64,000 nt of DNA from Trichinella spiralis (taxonomy: Eukaryota > Nematoda > Enoplea > Trichinellida > Trichinellidae): assembly GCA_000181795.3 (NCBI GenBank), contig CM012955.1:1708098-1772097 (forward strand), read 5' to 3'. The notes under the pieces were generated by a model. The model saw nothing but the letters and a program-made list of their open reading frames with translations. It had not been told where the DNA came from and searched no databases. The stretch's first letter is position 1; every line of letters starts with the position of its first letter. A program made the position numbers and the translations under genes. Shown here piece after piece: positions 10,238-19,482 of the stretch.

Positions 10238-13083
10238 TCAAAGTGCTGACGAAGATGGCACTGGAGTTGTTAACATATATTCCTTTTCGTGCATTTCAGG
10301 AGTGTAAGTGCATAAAACAAACAACACCCAGAAGTGAAGTAAAATCTGAAATTGAAACTTCATTTTTAAATAACATTATACAATCATAATATGCATACCA
10401 CATAGAACATGAACATAAATCGTGACAGCGGGTATCCAAGTAAAACCGATTCCAACCATTCTCTAAAATCCAAAATAAATAGATAGAGTAAGGTTTTCAC
10501 ACAAAATAACAAACATATGCATTAATATTCTTACGTAAAAGCAAACAGCCTTAAAATAACAGTATTATATACAGCTATCAACTGACTGTTCATCAAACAA
10601 CTGGGAACGCGTAATCGATTCGCTAAAAATATCAAAATGTAATTTCTTATTTTAATAAATGCTTTCAAATTGCCGCTTACTGTATTTCGAGAATGAATCG
10701 AGCTTACGATAACCGTGATAACGAGCTGTTGAGTCACAGTCTACAGATGTAGCCTGAAATGAATAACATATTAAAGATACATTATCAAAAAAAATCCATT
10801 TACTTCTAGCCGTTGTAGTTGAAACTGCATTGCTTGCCTTTCAATTTCCATCTGTTCAATAATATTTTGTTTTCTAATTAAATTATCCATCAAACTTTTA
10901 ATACGCGAAGAAGAATCACCATTTGTGCACTGCTTATTAAGAACAACTGAAATCTGCAAGAAATATAACGCATAAGAAAGCATTAATTACCAAAAATATC
11001 GTCATAATGCAAATTCATACTTCTCTAGTTAAACGGTCAATTTCTTTGTCTTTTTCTTTTAGTTTCAATTCCAAAGTTTCTTGTACTTCGTGCAACTCTG
11101 AACGAGCCGTATGTAACTGCTAAAAAAAACTATATGGCTGCAAAGTTTCGTATTGAATAAAAGGTATTAAAAGAGATCATACTTGCTGAAGTTCAGAAAT
11201 TTTCATACGATACTGAACCGACTGCATGCTTTCCAAATGCAGCTGATCTTCGAGATGCTGAACTTGATTCATCAATTGTTGCTGTTCAGCCAAAAAACGT
11301 GCTTCTAAATCCTAAAATAAAACTCAACATATAATACAAAAATAATAAAAGTACAAAAATAATTCTTTAATACAGCCTGATTTTTCAACTGATCCAATTG
11401 AACATTTGCTTCTAGTGAAGACTGTTGCAACAAATCGGGTTCCGCTTCTGGTGCATCAATAACATCCAAAGCCGCAGTACTTTCAGCGTTGTTCGCGTGT
11501 TTTAAAGCATCTTCTTTCAAACTTTCAATCATTTTTTCTTTAAACTAAAAACTGCAAAATTGTAATAGATATAAAAAGAATATACAGCATACGAAACACA
11601 ACGAACAAAATATTTCTAGTCATCACCTGCAAAATGTGATTTGCTTTTCCTTTATATATTTCAAATTCACTTCTCGCCGCTTCCAGTTCAACTTTCATCT
11701 GTGCTAACTGTTTTTCCATAGCATTATTCTTCACTAAAAGCAATGTAAATTTATCACAAATAAACACAAATCACAATGCATACTTTTCTCCTCGTGTAAA
11801 TTACACAGAGAATCTTTCAACTTCTCCACAGTTTTTACATTTTCATTTTCCATAATTTGCGTCGAAGCTAATATTTGTCGCTAAAATGTTAAAAAATATA
11901 AACAATGCGCCTAAATGATTTCACATTTTACTTCAATTTTACATTAGCGTAAAATCTACTGCATTGATTATTTAATATTTCTTCAAAAGCTAGCATTTAT
12001 GTGAAGCTTTTTACGAACCTCTTTTTCCTTAAATGCTTTTCTTTCGTATTCAAGTGACGACTGCAGATTGCTGATTTGTACATTCAAATTGTTGATCATA
12101 AAAAAAGAATCTTCTTTCAATTCTCTGAATTCATAAAAATATGCAAACATATTCCCGCTTTAATTATAAATAATACATACTTTTCCAATTCAACTTCATC
12201 ACGTTCAGTTTTCTTTTGTAATGCATGCTCCAATTCCTGCACGCGACGACGTAGCAAAGCAACCTGATTGTCCCTGGCTTCCTCTGATCGCAACATTTCT
12301 ACTAAAATTTCACAATGCACAGCAATTCGAATACTCTTGCTATACTTCAAACTGTGCTAAGAACAAGCTTAGTCCAGAGTTAAGTTACATTTGTATTATA
12401 TGTAAATAAAAGCATTAAAGGCTGCAACCTGGCATGCTTTCAACATTTCCAAACTGCCCTCTAGTTTGTCCAGAAAGCCGAGAACAAGCACTGCCATCAC
12501 TAGACTGACGGCTGTGGGTATGATAAAATCGATTATTCTGATTTTGGTCTTGTAATAATTCAAAAGTCATCAAGTCAGGTGTCTGTGACTTTGAAGGTAC
12601 ACTTGAAGTCGCAGATGAATAGCCGGAACTTCTGAAAGATGGCCACAATAAACAACAAATATTTCAAAAGTATATAATCAAAGTATAACAAGTGGTTCAT
12701 GCAGAAATCTATTGTAACAAAACTATTCTAGAAAAATTTGTATTAAATGTGCAAGAATGCTCTGTTGCAGCGTACTCTAAAGAAACAAGCAAAAATACAT
12801 AACAGTGCACTCTTGAAAACTGATTAAATGAATATTAATCAATTTCTTAGAAATCATCACAACTACTATAAAAAATACTGACGCACTTCTGATCATTTTT
12901 CAATAGCAATAATTCATTTTCCGAATTGACTCTGGTAATGGCATCGCCTGCATTGCAAACAATTTTGATTTCATTCAGTTGTTGTGGTTGTAAACTGGGT
13001 TTCTGTAATTTTTTTGCTGCAATTTCATCTATTGACTCCAAAAAATTTTCAGCTTTATTTTTTAAATCTAGCAACCAAGCCAT
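10238..13083 (-). CDS. GOLGA5: Golgin-84 (GOLGA5), tail-anchored Golgi coiled-coil tether
   Basis: About 14 small exons, all phase-consistent. Exon 1 (13083 downwards) begins MAWLLDLKNKAENFLESID, the conserved golgin-84 N-terminus. A Ser-rich linker follows (12646-12430). A long coiled coil is spread over exons near 12300, 12120-12030, 11880-11790, 11730, 11540-11390, 11290-11190, 11120-11030 and 10960-10810. The last of these reads SLMDNLIRKQNIIEQMEIE then FQLQRLE, matching the family signature. Exons near 10750, 10610, 10465 and 10300 give LRVPSCL, a membrane region (GYPLSRFMFMFYV joined to ILLHFWVLFVLCTYTPEM) and a short lumenal tail. In animals golgin-84 is a C-terminally anchored tether of cis-Golgi membranes that captures COPI vesicles and keeps the ribbon organised. 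Introns are mostly 40-150 nt. One donor is GTGCGT. The tail anchor makes the call firm. Confidence 0.93.
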
Positions 13084-14555
13084 ATATCACCTCGAATAAA
13101 TAAAAACGACACTACATACAGTATTTGATAAAGAAGTAGCAATTAGTGTAGAAGTGAATAAGAATGAATTAATATTTAATAAGTATATTGAGAATGAAGC
13201 GCAAAATTTAATCAATTATGAAAAAAAAATATGTGCCTTTAATAATGACTATAAAACATTCTTTTTTTATAGAATTATAAAGGAAGAATGGCGATATTCT
13301 TCGTTTTTTTAGTAATAATAATTTTGCTTTTTAGCAATCCGTCTTCAAAAATACATAAATTTATTATCACACTATCACGGAAACCTGTTTCGGTGATACG
13401 GATTATTTGATTATCATATAATTTTGCTCATTCTGAGCATATTTTTTACTGCACGATGTCTTTACGATTTACAAGTTTTATAAACTGTTTCAATTATAAA
13501 TATTTTTTTCAGTTTTATTTTAATTATTTTTTTATTTCAGCTTATTTCAACATTGTTTTTCTTAGAGATTAACAAAATCTTACTAATCAAAATAAGTTAC
13601 AAAAATTAATACCGTATACCGCTATGAAGTATTATTTGAACGTGTGAATGAACTTTGCCATATAAATAAATATTTTTTGCAGATGTAATGAACGAAATGG
13701 CCTCCGTTATTTTCGAAGGTCAGTTATTGTAGTACTAGTGACAGCTGTGAAGCAACAGAGGAAGTGTTGTTTACTTGCATTATCTATAATTGAAAGACTG
13801 CCGATTCAGACAGATTGAATTGAAGCGACCGGACTACAATTAGATTGTTTTAAATATGAATTCGATAAACTGTTTATTAGACTGATCACTTAGAACAAAA
13901 CTGCCATCAGTATGTTGAAATAAATATCAATAATCAGACAAGTGTAAATATAAAGTTCCAATTGTGTTGATTCCATGTTTGAATCGGTCAGCTTGTGCAT
14001 GTTTTCGCGCATCTCGCACCAGTGGATCGCTCGTGAACTGCCGTTAGCCGTCAGACAAAATTTTTGTTGTGGCATTTATTTAGTGGACAAAATAATCCCT
14101 ATACAAATAATTTTTTCGTTTATTGTCCAGCACTGAAACATGCTTGATTTGCGACGATAAATTTGGCGCTACTGTATCTACTGCCACCGTTGTTCAAATA
14201 CTGCTTACTTGACCCATTTTTTGTAAGCAGCTCAGCGCTTACATCATTCATTAAAATGTAATTTTTATATTTCTGTAGCTGTTTTGTTTATTCAATTAGA
14301 CGGTTGATTTTTATGAAAAGAATTGAAAATTAGTTTTTCAAGCAATGTCAGCTTTTAAAAAACAATTACTCTTGAAAATAAAAAGTTACTGTCGTGGATA
14401 ACAGCGAGTATTTTTATGTTAATCCTGGCAACATTTTAATATAAGAGGGTTGTTTGTTATTTTGCGATATATTTCAGTCAAAATTGATTCACCTTTTCGA
14501 ATTGTTAATTGGTTGAAAATTGTATTTTTTATAATCTGAATATATTAGACGAGTG
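13084..14555. other. Intergenic region between golgin-84 and CRCP
   Basis: About 1.5 kb between two divergently transcribed genes. Most is AT-rich with no coding signal. The segment 13700-14090 is less AT-rich and includes the small minus-strand frame listed separately. The rest, 14100-14555, is probably the CRCP upstream region. Confidence 0.5.
13890..14075 (-). CDS. Possible 61-aa tail-anchored membrane protein (doubtful)
   Basis: ATG-to-stop frame of 61 codons. The first half has markedly higher G+C than its surroundings and a balanced composition (FCLTANGSSRAIHWCEMREN). The last 23 residues form one hydrophobic segment (YIYTCLIIDIYFNILMAVLF), so a tail-anchored topology is possible. An AATAAA lies about a dozen bases after the stop, as in other short-UTR genes here. 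I recognise no family. It could equally be a chance frame over promoter sequence, and I would not rely on it without transcript evidence. Confidence 0.25.
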   Translation of the reverse strand: MPQQKFCLTANGSSRAIHWCEMRENMHKLTDSNMESTQLELYIYTCLIIDIYFNILMAVLF

Positions 14556-14915
14556 ATGTTCCAATGCTTGTCATCGAAGAATGTGACTGACAAAGAAGTT
14601 TACGAACGACTCAAAGAATACAGATCATCAGGTATTCCTTTGGGAATGGAATTCCGTACAGATCATTATTGGTTCTATTTTTTGACTTTTCCATGTGGTG
14701 AGAAAACTATGGAAGAAATGGCTGAAGCCGTGAAGGAGTTGAAATTGTTAGAATTAACAGAAGTGGAAATCGTGCAGATTATAAACCAGCGACCAACAAC
14801 CATAGCCGAAACTATGCCGTTATTTGAAGATCCAGACGTTAGAGAAGATAGTTTCTATGAGAAAATAATGGCAATAGTGGCCAAGTATTTGGGTGTGACT
14901 GGATTGTCAATTTGA
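14556..14915 (+). CDS. CRCP: DNA-directed RNA polymerase III subunit RPC9 (CRCP)
   Basis: Intronless 119-aa frame. The ATG at 14556 is preceded by an in-frame stop at 14532, so the start is secure. The C-terminal part matches the RPC9/Rpb4-like HRDC fold: LTFPCGEKTMEEMAEAV, then LTEVEIVQIINQRPTTIAE. The latter corresponds to the human segment containing LLNHRPVTAVEIQLMVEE. RPC9 pairs with RPC8 to form the stalk of RNA polymerase III and helps initiation on tRNA and 5S genes; the vertebrate protein is also described as CGRP receptor component. The N-terminal segment (LSSKNVTDKEVYERLKEYR) fits the family's first helices. Length is slightly shorter than human (148 aa), mainly from a missing acidic tail. 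Confidence 0.85.
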   Translation: MFQCLSSKNVTDKEVYERLKEYRSSGIPLGMEFRTDHYWFYFLTFPCGEKTMEEMAEAVKELKLLELTEVEIVQIINQRPTTIAETMPLFEDPDVREDSFYEKIMAIVAKYLGVTGLSI

Positions 14916-15207
14916 TCAGCGAATGTAAAATGTTACATTGCATGTTTGCGATTTTTATTATAAAGTTCAAAATTAAAGATATGATTCAATTATACCGATT
15001 TGTTTATTGTATAAGCGAAAATGTTATAAAGTTAAAAAGAAATTTCATGTAAAACAGCATGTTACAGCGTGAAGAGCTGTTTGTTTAATGCTTTTCTGCA
15101 AATTAATTATTATAGTTGCACTTTTATTGACAAGTGATAAATTTTGCGACAATTTCAATTTCACATCTGTGCAAGGTTCAGCGTAATTATTGTAGGATTA
15201 GAATATT

Positions 15208-15687
15208 TTACAAAAATCCACCACTTCTGATAGCATCTTCAAAATGTTCAGCGGTCAGTTGGCCCGGTAACCGGGTACATTCTGGATTGAAAACTGAATA
15301 GGCACTCAGCTCGCCGCGTTTCTTTCGACGACGAGATGATGTATTGTACCAAATGAAGACAAAGCAAGACAACAGTGTATAGACGCATCCAAATTCAATC
15401 CACACCGCAACAGTTAGTAAAATGAGCCACACAAAAAGAATCTGAAACGCACGTTGTAATCTGTTTATAAAAGGAACATTCTCTTGTATTTCCTCTTCCT
15501 CATCATCATCATCTTCTTCTTCATCTTCTATTACTTCGTGGCCAGTTCTTTCACTGTTTGTCAATTTTATGCCAAGAATTTTCTTTTTATCTTTTCCATT
15601 ATTAAAATTACTGTTCAATTCTTGAAGAGTTGTTTTTCGAAAATTATCAAGCCGATTGCGCAAATTTTTCATCATTACAAAAGGCAT
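15208..15687 (-). CDS. SAYSD1: SAYSvFN-domain protein SAYSD1
   Basis: Intronless 159-aa protein with ATG at 15687. It has a basic N-terminus, an acidic tract (DDDDEEEE, about residues 60-70) and two closely spaced hydrophobic segments (LFVWLILLTVAVWIEFGCVY and TLLSCFVFIWYN, about residues 87-118). A basic RRRKKRG follows, then the diagnostic C-terminal motif SAYSVFNPECTRLPGQLTAE (residues 128-147). Human SAYSD1 is an ER membrane protein that senses UFMylated ribosomes at clogged Sec61 translocons and promotes clearance of the arrested nascent chain; the conserved SAYSvFN motif suggests the same role. Its 3' end faces CRCP tail to tail, about 290 nt apart. It is close to the human protein in length. 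Confidence 0.9.
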   Translation of the reverse strand: MPFVMMKNLRNRLDNFRKTTLQELNSNFNNGKDKKKILGIKLTNSERTGHEVIEDEEEDDDDEEEEIQENVPFINRLQRAFQILFVWLILLTVAVWIEFGCVYTLLSCFVFIWYNTSSRRRKKRGELSAYSVFNPECTRLPGQLTAEHFEDAIRSGGFL

Positions 15688-17011
15688 CCAACAATTACAG
15701 TATTTCTTGTTTTCAAGTTAACAATGCGTAACAGTAAAAGAATAGTTTTCAATTGGCACTTGAATTTAACAAAACTGAAACTGTCCAAATATTAACGGGG
15801 ATGTTTTTTTTCGTTTAAATTCTTTTGCAACTTTTAAACGTGCCAAGTGGATCAAACCAAGCACGATTTGTTTTCCTCGCTATGTTTAAGGTACTATTTG
15901 GTGGTCACTGGACATTATAAATTATCATCCTCGCTGAAGCAGTCAATCATCTTGCAATTCAAGTATCGTTTTATTTTTTTAAATCCATTTAACGTTTTAT
16001 TTAGTACGTTACTTTTTTAATTTATTAAAATTTATCAATTTAAAAAATGAATTGCTACTCTTAAAAGTCATCTGTCTATTCATTTGCATTTGCAATTGCT
16101 TTCAGTTTGCAGACGGAGTGCCGTAATGTTTGCCATTGTTTATTTTGCACTGCGAATTTGCAATTTTTGTAAATCATAAAAATGCTTGCTGTTGTTTTAA
16201 TTTTTATTGATTTGTACCGATGTTGAAATATTCATGTAAAAAAGTGAATTAGGTTTTTTGACAAAAAACTGTTCAAAAAAAGAAATTTACAGGCAAAAAA
16301 TTTGTTTAGAATTCTTTGCCAATTATATTTTTTAAATATTAAAAATAAAAAATGATAAGCAATCGCATGTTTACCATTTATTCATATGGTACGAATTTTT
16401 TGTTTGCATGAAAAAGTTGTAAAATTTGACGAATAAATTTATCGCTTTCTTTTCAAATATGATCATAATAATAATCATTAATTATGGTAAAATTGGAAAA
16501 TATTTTTTTTAATTTTTAGTATTTTGTTTATTTTTTGTTTTGTTTTTGGAATCCACGATTGTTTGTTAATTTGTTATATATCATTGCATGTTTGAATGAC
16601 GATTGATAATGAAATTCAAATGGCGTGCAAAATTTGTAAAAAGGCGAAATTGTGATGCCGATTTTGCTCCGAATTTTATCATTATCGGTGTTTTGGTTGA
16701 TTTTGTGCACTGTTTTTTTTTGTTTTGACATTAATTTTATTTTACTGTTTACATTATTGAAATTTACAATTAAATTACGGTAAGTATTTTTCAGTTTTCG
16801 ACTTTTTGAATATTGTACAAATTTTCGTGATGAAGAAATTGAATCTGTTTGAAATTTTCCATCCCCCGAGAGTTGTTTAACGTCGAATTGGATATTGTGA
16901 TGTATTGGACATATCAGAATGCGGGTATTTAATTAAAATAAACGTTCGGCCGTTTGATTACAGTATTCAATGAGATTCAGGTGCTGCTAAATTGGACTGC
17001 AAAACTCGCAG

Positions 17012-17024
17012 GTTGCCTAGCAAC
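17012..17024 (+). promoter_or_regulatory. X-box (RFX binding site), perfect inverted half-sites
   Basis: GTTGCCTAGCAAC fits the RFX X-box, two inverted half-sites (GTTGCC and AGCAAC) with a one-base spacer. It lies 57 nt before the putative exon at 17081 and about 2.5 kb upstream of the RFX coding start. A second, one-mismatch copy (GTTACCTAGCAGC) is at 17430-17442. X-boxes mark ciliary genes in nematodes and are bound by DAF-19. The match is seen directly; function is inferred. Confidence 0.5.
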
Positions 17025-17080
17025 GTGGAACACAGGACGATGCAGTGATACTGATCCTCGACAAAGCCGTGGACGCATAG

Positions 17081-17460
17081 AAATTGAGTGGAAAGTTGGC
17101 AGAGATAAAGGACGATTTTTGTAAAAAATATCAAGTGGATGCGCAACTTTTGTCCGATTGTTTTTGTATTCGTCCTGCAAGATTTGCTTGGATACCGTTT
17201 CCCAGTTTCCCGGACACGAGCATTGTGGTTATCAACTGTTTCCGTGGTGAACTCGTTGCTAATAGTAAGTCTTGGCCTAAATCCCATGGTGACATCCTTT
17301 TTCAGTTTCTAAGCGTTTGATATCCGCAGCAACGGCAACCTACCTGCTGAGCAGGTATAGATTTTGGTTGAATTGCTTGGAACAGACCGACAGTTCAACA
17401 ATGCAATCGTTGTTTCTCATAAAACACTTGTTACCTAGCAGCAATGCAATGTTCACTTGA
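17081..17460 (+). CDS. Possible two-exon coding segment downstream of the X-box (doubtful)
   Basis: Exon 17081-17264 follows a CATAG acceptor-like sequence and ends at a consensus GTAAGTC donor. A 41-nt intron ends in TTTTTCAG at 17305. The next exon stays in phase to a TGA at 17458-17460, about 112 codons in all. Composition is balanced (RPARFAWIPFPSFPDTSIVV, then SKRLISAATATYLLSR) and G+C is clearly above background. I recognise no family. No start codon is found in frame, so an upstream exon would be required. A competing plus-strand frame covers 16973-17120, and a minus-strand ATG frame covers 16967-17287. It may be a genuine small gene, or a regulatory region with chance frames. Confidence 0.3.
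17341..17357. promoter_or_regulatory. 17-bp palindrome with E-box halves
   Basis: TACCTGCTGAGCAGGTA has perfect 8-base arms around one central G. Each arm contains the ACCTG/CAGGT core recognised by Snail/ZEB-type zinc fingers and some bHLH factors. It sits in the GC-richer patch upstream of RFX, between two X-box-like sequences. Binding is inferred only. Confidence 0.25.
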
Positions 17461-19482
17461 TGTTCATTTTTATTTAAATTATTCAATTCAATAATTGAAT
17501 GTACATCATTTTTTGATTCGGAGAATATTGTCGGAAGGGAGAAGTTGAGATTATATTTTTGATTTAATTGTTCGGTGAATTACTTTTTAAAAGTTGAATA
17601 AGAAAGCAGGCCAGAAATTTATCTGTCAGCCACATGCTGATGACGTTTCAATTTTTACTCGAACAACGACTAGGTTTGAAAAAAAATGACAAATAGTTCA
17701 TGTAAAGATTGCATGTGTGATGGATGATTAACGGTTAGTTGAATTCGAAAATAATTGGAATATATATATATTGTTTTCTTGATGAACAAGATGCGGCACT
17801 TTTTCCACAATGTAGTTGCATTATCAATAAAATGAAAAGCTTATTGCATTTGCACATTATGGTTAAGATCGATCAGAGTGGAAAAGGCGGTTCGCCAGTG
17901 GGAGATGTAGAAAATTAGTAACTGTATAACGTATTATTAATCCGGGCGTAGATTTATCCCAACAGATTTTATTGTTGTCACTGACCGGGTGTTTAGTGCT
18001 GTCCGGCGTGGTCAGCGTCGCATGGTTAATTAGAGCCGCATCTTTTGGCCTTGGTCCAGGACAGAGGTCACTGTCGAGGACAGCGTTCCGCTTCCATCTT
18101 TTTTTCCCATTCAATAATATTTGGCAGCTGTTCAACGAACGTTGCTTATTTTCCCAAATGCACCTCATTTTTCACAATTTCCGTTTCTGCACTCACCACA
18201 CACACCACTTCCGCATTGTTTTCCCTTAACAGCCATACATCCATGCCCATGCATATCTGCTGCTGTGATGTAGAATAACAGTGAATTTTTATTAATAATC
18301 CATTCAAACAGCTTGTAATTTTTTTTCTCATCTTTCCCAACTCTGGTTGCTGACAATGATTCTATTTCAACGGTATTTTTTTCTGATATTTCAGTTACAG
18401 TTCAAAAATAAAATCAATATACCCACCCACCCACACATTTTCATATATGCAACAAGTTCGTTTATTGTTATAATTGCAAATTTTGCATTTCAATTGTGCA
18501 CAGGATGCTTTTCTTGTACGCTACAGTTGTACATTTTCAACAGCTCGAATATATTTATTGATTTTTATTTCAAATTGCAAATCATTTTGCATGTTTGCTT
18601 TTAAACTTTTCAAATAGACAACCACTTCGTGAGAAACATTCAATGATGCAAAAAAAATAGAATAAATTACCGTTCAGGCTGTGTAAACAGTTTCGAACAG
18701 AGGAGCAAAAAATGCAAAATTGAATAATAGAATAAAATAGTAGTTATGCTGTGTATACTTTTTCTCATTTATGGTTCACTGCTCAGTTGGTGTTGTTGTG
18801 CACTAATGATGGATTAGAATTTTCCACTTTTCTTCGGATTTGCATCTGGACAAGCATTATTCTAACAGGAGACGGGTTTTTAATTTATTTCTTTCTTTAT
18901 GACTTTGTTTATTTGAAAATCAGTTATGATACTTTTATTTTCATTTCTTTTTCTAATTTCTAAATCCTGCCGCTTGTGGCAATTATCTTATATTTCTATT
19001 CTTTTTTTAATAATAAATCTTTACAATTTTAAAGTAAGTTAGTTTATTTGATGAATTGTTGTTGATTTTATCATATCAAATTTGAAATTTATTCATTCTC
19101 ATTCATTTAATTCTTGTGCCAATTTGCAAATTGAAATTTGTGTGCAAAAATTACATAGCATACTGTATATTTATCGATTTGAGATTCATTTGAACATGTA
19201 TTTCAAAAATTTTACCGCCTTTTTACAGTATATTTTTTTGAATGAGTTGTTTGTATCATTTAGATGGTGATGATGCAAAAAAAGTGAAAAAAACAATAAT
19301 CGATGACAGTTTAAAATTAATTTTTATTGAAAAAAGATTACGTTCTATTCGATGTGTGTGCGTTATGGTTGTGGTGTGGCAATTTTTGAAATTTCGTCCA
19401 TGTTGTTTACAATTTGACAATTTTAAAGTTGAATTGGTTCGTTTTTTGACAGAATTTTGTCGTTGAATGGTAATAAGAAAAT

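Larger units (their letters stand above)
15688..19482. other. Gene-poor region upstream of RFX
   Basis: About 3.8 kb. 15.8-16.9 kb and 18.4-19.4 kb are AT-rich with nothing recognised. Two patches stand out by higher G+C. One is 16970-17460, with an X-box, a short palindrome and a possible exon pair (listed separately). The other is 17950-18280, where several frames on both strands stay open. The region may hold distal promoter and 5' non-coding exons of RFX or an unrecognised small gene. No repeats beyond short homopolymer runs. Confidence 0.5.

Noticed and set aside
15484-15795. 103-codon plus-strand frame
   Set aside because: Antisense to SAYSD1, including its acidic tract, and not coding.
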